Of a DNA stretch of 64,000 nucleotides, positions 18,182-27,164 are shown in pieces; the first letter of the stretch is position 1; each line of letters opens with the position of its first letter. The notes beneath the pieces were generated by a model. That model did no database searches. It saw only the letters and a list, made by a program, of their open reading frames with translations, and was not told the origin of the DNA. The stretch is from JAWXBK01 sp040878185. GTDB lineage: Bacteria; Pseudomonadota; Alphaproteobacteria; Dongiales; Dongiaceae. The stretch spans positions 1 through 64,000 of the forward strand of contig JBBDMS010000003.1 of assembly GCA_040878185.1 (NCBI GenBank), read 5' to 3'. Both the position numbers and the translations under genes were made by a program.

Positions 18182-19372
18182 GTGGTGACGCGTTACTTTC
18201 CAATCGACGAATACGAGATGCGCCGTGCCAAGGTCGAAAAAGAGATGGTGCGCCGTGGATACTCCGCCTGCGTGATCTGGGGCCGCGGCGGCGGCTTTCA
18301 TGAGCGCGGTCAGGACACCCTCTATCTCACGAACTATTACTCGGGCGCATCGGGCCAGGAGCCGGACAACCAGCTTCTGAACGCGCGGTCGTTCTGTGCG
18401 CTCATCATGGAAGCGGGCAAGGAACATGAACTGCATGTCGATATGCCAGGGAAGCGACCGGATCTTTATGCAATCGATCGAATCGAGTCGCATTTCGATC
18501 CGGTGAAGGGCGTCGTCGATGCCCTGAAGCGCCGCAAGATCGGCGGCAAGGTCGCGCTGGTTGGCACCGATATCCTGCCGCATAAATATGCGAAGCAGAT
18601 GATCGACATGACGCCGGGCATCGAGTGGGTCGCCGAGGAAGACCTCGTCGCGGTCGTTCGCCGCTACAAGAGCCCGCGCGAACTGACCTGCTATCGCGAA
18701 GGCGGCGAGATCGCGACGCGCGCGATCACCCGCTACATGGAGGGGCTTGTCGGCGGCAAACGCGAGGCCGATGCCGCGGCCGATGCGGCGGGCGAGATCA
18801 TCCGCGCCGGCGGCACGTATCTGATGCTGCCCTGCAATCACGGCGACACGACGCAATACTGGCTGCGCCAGCCTTTGACCGGCTACAGCACCGACGCGCC
18901 GGAGCGCGGCGACATCGTGCGCGGCTGGCTGCTGGGTCCGATTCACCAGGGCTATTATCTCGATCCCGGACGCACCGCCGTCTGTGGCGGCCGGCCGAAG
19001 CTGGAACAGAAGGATCTGATCGAGGCAACGGCCAATATCGTCGAGAACGTCGTTGCGGCGATCAAACCCGGCGTGAAGATCCGCGATCTGGCGCTGCTCG
19101 GCGAGAAGCTGACGCGCGAAGCCGGTGGCGGCACCGATCAGACCTCTGCACAGTGGCCGCTCTACGGGCACAATCTCGGCCTCTTCTGGGAGGATCCATA
19201 TATCAGTACGCAGATGTGCAAGGAGAGCGACGTCGTCGCGGTCGATATGGTGTTCGGCGTCGAAGCGTTCCTCGGGCGCGAGGGTGTCGGTGCGGCCGGG
19301 TTCGAGCAGAACCTGATCGTCACCGAAAAGGGCGCCGAGTTGCTGACAACGGCGCCGATGATCTGGTGGTAG
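18182..19372 (+). CDS. M24 family (Xaa-Pro peptidase/creatinase-like) protein
   Basis: 396 residues from GTG 18182, preceded by GGAG at 18171-18174; a second GTG follows directly. Domain order is as in the paralog at 11625. The first metal Asp is replaced (VRGWLLG); the other ligands LDPGRT, GHNLG, VEAFL and FEQNL are kept. It is probably the last gene of the importer operon and therefore a good candidate for intracellular hydrolysis of the imported substrate. Genuine metallopeptidase activity is doubtful with four ligands. Confidence 0.87.
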   Translation: MVTRYFPIDEYEMRRAKVEKEMVRRGYSACVIWGRGGGFHERGQDTLYLTNYYSGASGQEPDNQLLNARSFCALIMEAGKEHELHVDMPGKRPDLYAIDRIESHFDPVKGVVDALKRRKIGGKVALVGTDILPHKYAKQMIDMTPGIEWVAEEDLVAVVRRYKSPRELTCYREGGEIATRAITRYMEGLVGGKREADAAADAAGEIIRAGGTYLMLPCNHGDTTQYWLRQPLTGYSTDAPERGDIVRGWLLGPIHQGYYLDPGRTAVCGGRPKLEQKDLIEATANIVENVVAAIKPGVKIRDLALLGEKLTREAGGGTDQTSAQWPLYGHNLGLFWEDPYISTQMCKESDVVAVDMVFGVEAFLGREGVGAAGFEQNLIVTEKGAELLTTAPMIWW

Positions 19373-19415
19373 ACCGCCGCCTCATCCGCTGAACGGCGCC
19401 CAAAGAGCGGGGCGG

Positions 19416-19440
19416 GGTCGGGGAGACGCTCTCCCCGACC
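19416..19440. terminator. Bidirectional hairpin between convergent genes
   Basis: A perfect 11-bp stem GGTCGGGGAGA/TCTCCCCGACC with a CGC loop fills the gap between the M24 gene (plus) and the amidohydrolase gene (minus). It touches the latter's stop codon. There is no T-run on either side. Confidence 0.65.
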
Positions 19441-20307
19441 TCAGGCCCGTTTCAAATTCTCGCCGTAGCTTTCGGGGCGACGATCGCGAAGAATGTGATT
19501 GAACGGGGTCCAGGTGCGCTTCTTCCGCGCATCGGAGAGATTAACGTCGGCATAGACGATTTCTTCGCGGTCGTAGGAAGCGGGGCCGCCGATCGGCCAG
19601 CCTGCCTGGCTGACGATGAGGCTTTGCCCGATGAACGGCTGGCCGCGTTCGGTGCCGATGCGGTCGGCCGCAGCGATGAACACTGAGTTCGAGTGAGCCG
19701 CCGCCATGACCAGAATATTGGCCATCGCCTCGCGATCCTCGCGCTGTCCCGGTACCGGCACCCAGTTGGTCGGTACGCAGAGAATGTCCGCGCCTTGCAA
19801 AGCGCAGCATCGATGCGCTTCGGGAAACCAGCAATCGTAGCAGATGAAGGCGGCGATCCGCCCGACATCGGTGGTGAACACGGGAAATCCGAGATTGCCC
19901 GGTTCGAAGAACAAAGCCTCGCGATCCCAGAGATGCACCTTGCGATAGGTGCCGATATAGCCGGCCGGTCCGATCACGACGGCAGAGTTGTAAAGCGCGG
20001 CGCCGTCGCGCTCGCAGATACCGGCAACGAGGGTGGCGCCGGTTTCGACCGCCAGTCGGCGCCAGAGACGGCAGGTATCGCCATCCGGAATGGACTCGGC
20101 GAGCCCGAACGCCTCGTCGCGTGTCTGGAACATGTATCCGGAGTTCGACAGTTCGGGGAGAACGATCAGCCGCGCGCCCGCTTTTGCAGCCTCTCGGATC
20201 ATTTCTTCCGATTTCTGCAAATTGCCGGCCTTGTCCCCGATATGCGGTTCCATCTGAATGCAGGCCACGCGCAGCGGCGCCTCGGCTATGCTCGTTTCGT
20301 TCTGCAT
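19441..20307 (-). CDS. Nitrilase-superfamily carbon-nitrogen hydrolase
   Basis: 288 residues from ATG 20307, which has GGGAGG seven bases upstream; a TTG further out is unlikely. The Glu-Lys-Cys triad is E52 (LPELSNSG), K123 (YRKVHLWD) and C156 (ICYDCWFPE). It would hydrolyse a linear amide, carbamoyl compound or nitrile to an acid plus ammonia. It is the last gene of the minus-strand dehydratase/AcoABC operon, 16 bases behind the dehydratase small subunit, an unusual partner for either enzyme. Confidence 0.9.
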   Translation of the reverse strand: MQNETSIAEAPLRVACIQMEPHIGDKAGNLQKSEEMIREAAKAGARLIVLPELSNSGYMFQTRDEAFGLAESIPDGDTCRLWRRLAVETGATLVAGICERDGAALYNSAVVIGPAGYIGTYRKVHLWDREALFFEPGNLGFPVFTTDVGRIAAFICYDCWFPEAHRCCALQGADILCVPTNWVPVPGQREDREAMANILVMAAAHSNSVFIAAADRIGTERGQPFIGQSLIVSQAGWPIGGPASYDREEIVYADVNLSDARKKRTWTPFNHILRDRRPESYGENLKRA

Positions 20308-20323
20308 CGCATCGCCTCCCAAC

Positions 20324-20752
20324 CTAGAATCGGAATCGGAAAATCCCCCGCGCCTCGTACACGTCGGCGGCTTCCTCGATGAGTTGCGCCGTCCGGCTTG
20401 CGCCGAACCGCTCGCGCATCATCGCGGCCTTCTCGAGGAGTTCGGACTTGCTCTTGCAGCGCCCCGGCCGCAGCGCCTCGTAGGCATCCATGACGATGTC
20501 GGTCGGTACGGCGGTGAGCTCGGCGGCGCGCTCGAAATTGCGTGCGAGCGTTTCACGGCCCGCCTGCCGGGCGATATCCGCCTGCAAGCGCAGCGCACCC
20601 GGGGTGATCGCGAATTCTTCCTGCCCGATTTCACCGGCAACCAGCGCGTCCAATGTGAGATCGGCAAGGCGACGGCCGCCTTTCGTCTCGATCCGGTGCG
20701 GCTGCTTCTCGCCGATTGGATAGATCTCACTGGCGGGCAATTCGTCGCTCAT
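20324..20752 (-). CDS. Adenosylcobalamin diol/glycerol dehydratase, small subunit
   Basis: 142 residues. It matches PduE/DhaB3 along its length: YPIGEKQPHRIET near the start, LTLDALVAGEI, ITPGALRLQADIA, NFERAAELTAVP and ALRPGRCKSKSELL. Small subunits complete the (alpha beta gamma)2 holoenzyme. Its ATG overlaps the stop of the fused large-medium gene by four bases. Confidence 0.9.
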   Translation of the reverse strand: MSDELPASEIYPIGEKQPHRIETKGGRRLADLTLDALVAGEIGQEEFAITPGALRLQADIARQAGRETLARNFERAAELTAVPTDIVMDAYEALRPGRCKSKSELLEKAAMMRERFGASRTAQLIEEAADVYEARGIFRFRF

Positions 20753-23013
20753 GCGAAGCGAACCTCGAGATCGATCGCCGCAGCCGCCGGATCGGCCGCG
20801 GCCGTTTCGATCGCATAGAGCAGGGCGGTGCGGACATAGAACCGGCCACCGAGCGACTCCCCGCCATAGGGAATGCGGATCGGCTCGGGCTGTTCGCCGA
20901 TGGCATGACGGGCGGCATTCCAGCCGAGCGCGCGGTAATGCGCCAGCGCCACCATGGGCGCCATCGAAAACAGCTCCAGGTTCATATGCGGCAGGCGATC
21001 GCGCTGGTGCAGTACAGCCGTGCCCTTGGACTGGATTCCGATTCCGTAACCCGAACCGGCGAGCCGCGCGGCGCTCAGCCCGACAAACGACGTGTCCGCG
21101 GTGTGACGGATCCGGACGATACGGGCGCGGCCACCGCCTTCCCCAATGCCGTCGATCAGCGCCCTGAGGACAGCAGACAGAGGATGATCCGCCGTCGTCT
21201 TGAACAAAGCGACGTTCCAGGCGGGGCTGAGCCCGATCACGATCTCCAGGGGATCGTTGCCCGGGACAGCATTGCTCCGTTCGGTCAGCGTATATCGGCG
21301 CTGCTCGTCGCGCTGGATCGAACCCTCCTGTTCCAGCACGGCGGCGCGGTCGACGGCGTCGCGGAAGTGGGCGATCTCCGCACGGCGTTCCGCCGACATG
21401 ACGTAGCCGGTCCCGGGCCCGCTATAGCGATTGGGATCGTTGATGGCACTGACGACGCGGCCCTCGCGGATGATCGATGCCGTCTGCAGGTAGTCGCCCG
21501 GTACGCGGCGGAGCAGCATGGCGTGCATGTTATGTGCTTCGTCCCTAAAGCCGCGTCGCGCGAGCGCACGGACAACATCGGCGCCGGTGAGGCCGCGCGC
21601 CCGTATCGCATCGCTGATCGCACCGATCTGACCGAGCGACAGCGTTTCGGTCTCGTTCGAACCGCTGGCGGCGACGACGCTTGACGCCATCCCCGCTTCT
21701 ATCGTTGCGAGGCCGAGCTCTTCCAGTACAGCGGCGACCGCAGCGACCGCGCGTTCGCGCGTCGCCCAGGCTTCGCCCGGCTCGATCGAGCGCAGGCCGC
21801 CTTCGAGCAGGTAATCGCGCTGCACCGCGAGAAAATCCTCGAGCTCTTCCGCGTTGTACAGCGAGGCGCCGAAAGAATTGTCGTAGCGGTGGATGGCGCC
21901 GAAACCCGACGTAATCAGATCGGACCCCGACATCAGGATGGGCATGATCTTCGCGCCGACGCGGATCTCGGATTCAGTCGTGCTGGCATCATTGCCGGAC
22001 GCGCATTCGAGATCGAGCAGGGCAGCGAGGACATTCTCGCCCAGAAGCTCGCGGCCGCCGCCGGGAACCGAGTTTGCCAACGGTGCACCGTCGATCCCGC
22101 CGTTTTGCGTACCTTGTACCCCCATGCCGCGCTGCATGCAGAGGCAGCGCGCCTCCAGATAGAGCATCGACTGGGCGTCGTGGAATCCCATCAGCAATTC
22201 GGACCCGGCGCCCGACGTCGATCGCATCTTCATGCCGCGGGAGGCATAGGCGGCAGTGAGAAAGGTTTTGGACCAGGGCGTGTCGTCGCCGTCGACGAAG
22301 GCTTCTTCGGTGCCGTAGACCGACACGGTTTCGGCATAGGAGGTAAAGCCCGCCATGCCGATGCGCAGCTCTTCGGCTTCCTCGATCGAACATTGGAAGA
22401 GCGCATCGCCCTTGCCGACCGCCGCGCCAACCGCACAGGCGAGGGCGGCCGCCCAGCAGTTGCGGGCGACGCGAAGTGTAGTCTCGATCTCGTTGAATCC
22501 CAGCAGCACCGCGATCGCCGAATCTGCGGCAAGCTGCAGCGGACAGTCTTTTGCGTTCGTCACATGCGCCTGGTTGCCCGGCTGCCGGCGTGCGCGCAAT
22601 TTCGCCTGCGCAAACGCCAGTTCCATCGTCGACAGAGCGGAAATGATCTCTGCCAGTTTGGCCGGAGTCATGCCGCGTGCCAGCCGAACCAGCGTCTCGC
22701 GCGGCACGTTGATGTCGACCATGTCGCGCGCGAAGGCCAGCGAATCGACCGCCATGGCCTCGTCGGCCACCGCGAGGTCGATATGATGACTGGCGATAAA
22801 GCGGTCGACCATGTCGAACGCAGCTTCCGGGACGCCGTCCATCTCGATAATGCGTCCGTTCCGGATACTCAGTGATGGTTTCGGATCGTTCGGCGACTGC
22901 ATCGCGCAGAAGCCGTTCGACGGGTCTTCGATCGCGAATTTGTCGAGGCGCAACGGCCGCTCGTCCCAAACATCGAAACGACGCCAGCGGTTCGGTCCGC
23001 CGGGGTTCGTCAT
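20749..23013 (-). CDS. Adenosylcobalamin diol/glycerol dehydratase, fused large and medium subunits
   Basis: 754 residues. Residues 30-560 match PduC/DhaB1 (IAMQSPNDPKP-like CAMQSPNDPKPSLSI, QAHVTN, YAETVSVYGTE, GDDTPWSK, YLEARC, DLECASGND). Residues 585-754 match the core of PduD/DhaB2 (EIVIGLSPAWN, GSGYGIGIQSKGTAVLHQ, NLELF). Known active-site residues of the Klebsiella large subunit are all present with an offset of seven: H150, E177, E228, Q303, D342, S369. The enzyme removes water from vicinal diols or glycerol by a radical mechanism. The two subunits are separate genes in Klebsiella. No reactivating factor or microcompartment gene is near. It lies 15 bases after the AcoC-like gene. Confidence 0.92.
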   Translation of the reverse strand: MTNPGGPNRWRRFDVWDERPLRLDKFAIEDPSNGFCAMQSPNDPKPSLSIRNGRIIEMDGVPEAAFDMVDRFIASHHIDLAVADEAMAVDSLAFARDMVDINVPRETLVRLARGMTPAKLAEIISALSTMELAFAQAKLRARRQPGNQAHVTNAKDCPLQLAADSAIAVLLGFNEIETTLRVARNCWAAALACAVGAAVGKGDALFQCSIEEAEELRIGMAGFTSYAETVSVYGTEEAFVDGDDTPWSKTFLTAAYASRGMKMRSTSGAGSELLMGFHDAQSMLYLEARCLCMQRGMGVQGTQNGGIDGAPLANSVPGGGRELLGENVLAALLDLECASGNDASTTESEIRVGAKIMPILMSGSDLITSGFGAIHRYDNSFGASLYNAEELEDFLAVQRDYLLEGGLRSIEPGEAWATRERAVAAVAAVLEELGLATIEAGMASSVVAASGSNETETLSLGQIGAISDAIRARGLTGADVVRALARRGFRDEAHNMHAMLLRRVPGDYLQTASIIREGRVVSAINDPNRYSGPGTGYVMSAERRAEIAHFRDAVDRAAVLEQEGSIQRDEQRRYTLTERSNAVPGNDPLEIVIGLSPAWNVALFKTTADHPLSAVLRALIDGIGEGGGRARIVRIRHTADTSFVGLSAARLAGSGYGIGIQSKGTAVLHQRDRLPHMNLELFSMAPMVALAHYRALGWNAARHAIGEQPEPIRIPYGGESLGGRFYVRTALLYAIETAAADPAAAAIDLEVRFA

Positions 23014-23028
23014 GGTTCGATCGTGTCG

Positions 23029-24129
23029 TCAGGAATGGGCATTGCAGAATCCGGCAATCGCGCGGTTGACCTCGGCATGGGCTTCGGCGTGGACCATGTG
23101 GCCCACGCCGGCCACAATATGACGCTGCGCGCCGGATGCAAGGGCGGCATGAGCGACCGGAATGACCCGGTCGGCGTCGCCCCAGATCACCTGCAACGGT
23201 ATGCCGCTGTCGGCGGGCTCCGCGATCCGCTGCCGGCCACCGGGAAACTGTTGCGCGGCGATTGTCGTCATGGCCTTCGATGCCCCGTCGATCCGCTTCA
23301 TTCGCAGCATGTCTTCGACCACCCGGCGCGTCACGATGCTCTGGTTGGCGTAGAGCTTGGTCGCGACCTCGGTCATCTCCTTGCGGCGCTCGGCAGTGAC
23401 AAACGCATCGATGAACGCGCCGTCGATCTCGGGTCCAAGCCCGGCGCTCGCGATCAGTGTGACCGATGCGACCTGCGCGGGCCGAAGCCGGGCGAGGTGA
23501 AGGCAGATCGCGCCGCCCAGGGAATGGCCCACCAGATGAAAGCGAGTGAGGCCAAGCGCATCGATCGCGGCGTTGACGGCTTGAGCCAATGATGCCGCCG
23601 ATCCGTCGCCGACATCTTTGGAGGAGGCGCCGTGACCGGGCAAATCGATCGCGATGACGCGGCGATCCTCGGCCAATGACGATTGGTTGAACATGAAACT
23701 GGCGAGACTGCCGCCGAATCCATGCACCAGCAGGATGGGCGGATCGCCGGCACCGATATCGAGATAGGCGATGTTGCGACCGTTCGCTTCGATCGTGGCA
23801 ATCGCGGGCCCGCTATCGGCCTCGGCTGTCTCGGGCGGCTCGAAGCCCGCGACGAAGGCGTCGATCTCCGGATCCGGAACGTCGGAATCGGCAATGACCC
23901 CGATCAGGCCGCCGACCGGCAACACGCTGCCCAAAGGTGCCACCTGCCGGCGCAGCACGCCGGCGCGCTTCGCCTCGATGGCGTTGGCAATTTTCGGCGA
24001 TTCAACGTCGACGACTTCCTGTCCTTCCGCGACAGACGTTCCCTCCGGAACATGCCAGACGACGACCGTTCCTTCATCCATCGCCATGCCCCATTTCGGC
24101 ATGGTGATGGCGGTGATCCGCTCCGCCAT
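23029..24129 (-). CDS. acoC: AcoC-like E2: lipoyl domain fused to alpha/beta hydrolase
   Basis: 366 residues from the ATG in TGATG, which overlaps acoB by one base. Residues 1-80 are a lipoyl domain with the modified Lys in VESPKIAN (about residue 46). From residue 110 an alpha/beta hydrolase follows, with GHSLGG (Ser about 203), WGDADRVIP and a late GVGH. This architecture and length match AcoC of Cupriavidus, the acyltransferase of acetoin dehydrogenase. It would take the acyl group from the E1 enzyme to CoA. No E3 is encoded nearby. Confidence 0.9.
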   Translation of the reverse strand: MAERITAITMPKWGMAMDEGTVVVWHVPEGTSVAEGQEVVDVESPKIANAIEAKRAGVLRRQVAPLGSVLPVGGLIGVIADSDVPDPEIDAFVAGFEPPETAEADSGPAIATIEANGRNIAYLDIGAGDPPILLVHGFGGSLASFMFNQSSLAEDRRVIAIDLPGHGASSKDVGDGSAASLAQAVNAAIDALGLTRFHLVGHSLGGAICLHLARLRPAQVASVTLIASAGLGPEIDGAFIDAFVTAERRKEMTEVATKLYANQSIVTRRVVEDMLRMKRIDGASKAMTTIAAQQFPGGRQRIAEPADSGIPLQVIWGDADRVIPVAHAALASGAQRHIVAGVGHMVHAEAHAEVNRAIAGFCNAHS

Positions 24130-25145
24130 CACGCCCCCTTCATCACGCTGCGAACCGCCGCTTCGATTTTGGCCGGGCTCGGGATGAAGGCATCCTCGAG
24201 CGCCGGTGCGAAGGGAACCGGCGTATGGGGTGCGGTGACCTGGCGGATCGGCGCCTTGAGCGCGTGGAATGCCTTATCGACGACAATGCCTGCGATATCG
24301 GCGGCCATGCTACAGCGCGGATAGGATTCATCGACGACCACAAGCCTGCCGGTCTTTTCGACGCTTTCCAGGATCGAGTCCTCGTCAAGCGGCGAAATCG
24401 TCCGCGGGTCGATCAGCTCACAGGAAATGCCGTCCCTGGCGAGCGCGTCGGCCGCCCGGGCAGCGAAATGAACCATGCGCCCGATCGCGACGATGGTCAC
24501 ATCGTCGCCTTCGCGAACGAAATTCGCCTCGCCAAAGGGAATGGCATAGGGCGCCTCGGGCACGTCGTCGCGCGCTTCGTCGTAAAGCACCTTGTGCTCA
24601 AAGAACACCACGGGGTCGTCGTCGCGGATAGCACTGATGAGCAGGCCCTTGGCATCGTAGGCGGTCGACGGCACCACAACCTTGAGCCCCGGTACATGCG
24701 CGAACATCGAATAGAGCGTCTGCGAATGCTGGGCCGCCGTGCGATAGCCGGCACCGTACTGCGTGCGGATGACGACCGGTGTCTTCGCCTTGCCGCCGAA
24801 CATGTAGCGGAACTTTGCTGCCTGGTTGAGAAGCTGGTCGAAGCACACGCCCATGAAATCGACGAACATCAGCTCCGCCACCGGGCGCAGTCCGCAGGTG
24901 GCCGCGCCGACTGCCGCACCGATATAGGACGCTTCGCTGATCGGCGTATCGATGACGCGTGTCTCGCCGAACTGCCCGTAGAGACCTTTTGTGACCCCCA
25001 TATCGCCGCCCCAGGCATCCTGTTCGCCCGGTGCACCTTTGCCGCCGGCGATGTCTTCGCCCATCAGGATGACGGTCGGGTCTTCCTCCATCGCCTGCCG
25101 CAACGCCTCGCGCAGGGCATCGCGGTAGGTCAGTATGCGCGCCAT
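24129..25145 (-). CDS. acoB: Acetoin/2-oxoacid dehydrogenase E1 beta subunit
   Basis: 338 residues. Transketolase-like pyrimidine domain with GEDIAGG and IDTPISEASYIGAAVGAA, then the C-terminal transketolase domain with LIDPRTISPLD. GGAGG lies eight bases before ATG. It pairs with the alpha subunit 15 bases upstream. E1 beta supplies the activating Glu and the lipoyl-binding surface of a thiamine-diphosphate dehydrogenase. The AcoC-type E2 behind it favours acetoin over pyruvate as substrate. Confidence 0.9.
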   Translation of the reverse strand: MARILTYRDALREALRQAMEEDPTVILMGEDIAGGKGAPGEQDAWGGDMGVTKGLYGQFGETRVIDTPISEASYIGAAVGAATCGLRPVAELMFVDFMGVCFDQLLNQAAKFRYMFGGKAKTPVVIRTQYGAGYRTAAQHSQTLYSMFAHVPGLKVVVPSTAYDAKGLLISAIRDDDPVVFFEHKVLYDEARDDVPEAPYAIPFGEANFVREGDDVTIVAIGRMVHFAARAADALARDGISCELIDPRTISPLDEDSILESVEKTGRLVVVDESYPRCSMAADIAGIVVDKAFHALKAPIRQVTAPHTPVPFAPALEDAFIPSPAKIEAAVRSVMKGA

Positions 25146-25160
25146 GGCTTTGGCCTCCGG

Positions 25161-26132
25161 TTAGTAGCGGATATAGACGTCGGTCAGCAGATCGACCGCA
25201 GGATCGGGGTCGGCGGCCTTCCGCGAGATCGCAACGGCTGACTCGATCGCGCGATCGACCTCTGCGTCGATCGCATCGAGCTCACTTCCGGTCAGCAGCG
25301 CCGCCTCGGTGACACGCTGGCGAAAATTCTTGAGGCAGTCGTGATCGGCGCGCAGGCGTTCGACTTCGCCTTTGGCGCGGTATGTCTGCGCATCGCCCTC
25401 ATGGTGACCGTAGAAGCGACCGAATTTGACTTCGATGAGCGTAGGGCCCTCGCCGCGACGCGCCCGCGCGACGGCCTCGCCGGCGACCTCGTGCACCGCA
25501 AAGAAATCGAACCCGTCGACCTGAAAACCGGGCATGTCAAAGGCGTGGGCGCGGCGCAGGATGTCGCCGCCGGCGACCGACCATCCCGAACCGGTCGATT
25601 CTGCATAACCGTTGTTCTCGAACACGAAAAGCATCGGCAGCTTCCAGACCGAAGCGAGATTGAGGCTCTCGAGCGTGGTGCCTTGGTTCGAGCCGCCGTC
25701 GCCGGTAAAGGTGACGGCCACCTTGCCGGTCTGGAGCGTCTTGGCGGCGAGGGCAGCGCCGCAGGCGAGCGGCGGACCGCCGCCCACGATCGCGTTGGCG
25801 CCCATCATGCCTTTGGACAGATCCGCGATATGCATTGAACCGCCCTTGCCGCCGCAAACGCCGGAGCGGCGGCCGAACAGTTCGAGCATCATGCTTTCGA
25901 CATCGCAGCCTTTGGCAATGCAATGCCCGTGACCGCGGTGGGTCGAGATGATACGGTCCTCGTCGTCGAGATGCGCGCAAACGCCGACCGCCGATGCTTC
26001 CTCGCCGGCATAGAGATGGACGAATCCGGGCAGCGAGCCGGTCTCGAAAAGGTCGTGAACTTTCTCCTCGAAGGCGCGGATCGTGCGCATCTTTCGATAG
26101 GATTCGGTCAGCACGTCTCGGTTGAGCTGCAT
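25161..26132 (-). CDS. acoA: Acetoin/2-oxoacid dehydrogenase E1 alpha subunit
   Basis: 323 residues from ATG 26132 with GGGAG nine bases upstream. The thiamine-diphosphate motif is GDGGSNQG...FENN (residues about 170-200), and HLYAGEEASAVGV and STHRGHGHCIAKG are typical of the family. It is the first gene of an operon acoA-acoB-acoC-dehydratase large/medium-dehydratase small-amidohydrolase. Divergent from an SDR of the butanediol-dehydrogenase type, which would fit an acetoin route. Confidence 0.9.
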   Translation of the reverse strand: MQLNRDVLTESYRKMRTIRAFEEKVHDLFETGSLPGFVHLYAGEEASAVGVCAHLDDEDRIISTHRGHGHCIAKGCDVESMMLELFGRRSGVCGGKGGSMHIADLSKGMMGANAIVGGGPPLACGAALAAKTLQTGKVAVTFTGDGGSNQGTTLESLNLASVWKLPMLFVFENNGYAESTGSGWSVAGGDILRRAHAFDMPGFQVDGFDFFAVHEVAGEAVARARRGEGPTLIEVKFGRFYGHHEGDAQTYRAKGEVERLRADHDCLKNFRQRVTEAALLTGSELDAIDAEVDRAIESAVAISRKAADPDPAVDLLTDVYIRY

Positions 26133-26402
26133 GGAATGTCGCTCCCGTGGTTCGCGCGGCCGATGCACCGAAATCCGCCGCAGGACAAGTAGATCAACAC
26201 GATGCCGCGAATTGAACCAAATATAATTCAACGCCGCGACGAATATTATTACATCGGGCCGATGTCGGTGCGTATGGACATCAGGGTTTGGCGTTCTGTA
26301 TCTCTGGGTCATCGCATCGGGTGCGCGCCCGCTACCGGTATGGCGCCGGGAACGTTCCGGCGCATCGGCGAGCGCAAGCGAGGCCAAAAGAGGGAGAGCG
26401 GG

Positions 26403-27158
26403 ATGCTTAAGGGCAAGGTTGCGGTGATCACGGGCGCGACGTCCGGCATTGGCGCTGCGACCGCGCGCCGCCTGGCAGCGGCCGGGGCGCAGGTGGCGCT
26501 GCTCGGGCGCAACGAAGGGCGCGGCAAGGCGCTCGAAGGCGAGCTGGGCGCCGGCAAGGCCGGTTTCTTTCGCTGCGACGTGACCGATCAGGCCTCCTGC
26601 AAGGCGGCGATCGACGCGGTTATGGCGCGCTTTAGCAAGATCGACGTGCTCGTGAACGGCGCCGGCGTCTTCTTCTATGGGACCGCGACGCAGGCGACCG
26701 ACCAGGAATGGCGGGAAACCATGTCCACCAATGTCGATGGCGTTTTCTATATGAGCCGCATCGTCGTCCCGCTGATGATCAAGGGCGGCGGCGGCACCAT
26801 CGTCAATGTGGCATCGGACTGGGGGCTCGTCGGCGGCACGCGAGCGTTTGCCTATTGTGCCAGCAAGGGGGCGGTCGTGCAGATGACGCGCTGCATGGCG
26901 CTCGATCACATCGGGCAGGGCGTTCGCGTCAACGCGGTTTGTCCGGGCGAGACCAACACGCCGATGCTGATCGGCGAATATGCCGAGAAAGGCATGACGC
27001 CCGAGCAAGGCTTTGCCGACAGCGCAACGGCGACGCCGATCGGACGTGTCGCGCAACCCGAGGAAATCGCCGAGGCGATCTATTTCCTGGCGTCGGATCT
27101 GTCCGGCTACATCAACGGCGTCGCGCTGCCACTGGACGGCGGCAATACCGCCGCTTAG
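26403..27158 (+). CDS. SDR family oxidoreductase, possibly diol/acetoin-type
   Basis: 251 residues from ATG 26403, with GAGGGAGAG just upstream. GATSGIG at about residue 11, NGAG, and AYCASK (catalytic Tyr and Lys) are visible; the end is PLDGGNTAA. It is divergently transcribed from acoA across 270 bases, so it probably supplies the ketone or acetoin oxidised by that complex. Assignment as a 2,3-butanediol dehydrogenase is inference from context only. Confidence 0.87.
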   Translation: MLKGKVAVITGATSGIGAATARRLAAAGAQVALLGRNEGRGKALEGELGAGKAGFFRCDVTDQASCKAAIDAVMARFSKIDVLVNGAGVFFYGTATQATDQEWRETMSTNVDGVFYMSRIVVPLMIKGGGGTIVNVASDWGLVGGTRAFAYCASKGAVVQMTRCMALDHIGQGVRVNAVCPGETNTPMLIGEYAEKGMTPEQGFADSATATPIGRVAQPEEIAEAIYFLASDLSGYINGVALPLDGGNTAA

Positions 27159-27164
27159 CGCCCG

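Noticed and set aside
26133..26402. AT-rich boxes (TATAAT, TATTAT) in the acoA/SDR divergent region.
   Set aside because: No -35 box lies at a valid distance on either strand, and no AcoR-type sigma54 site was found.
25161..27056. A very long minus-strand open frame runs through the SDR at 26403-27158 into acoA.
   Set aside because: The upstream part is antisense to a clear SDR; acoA has its own ATG and ribosome binding site at 26132.
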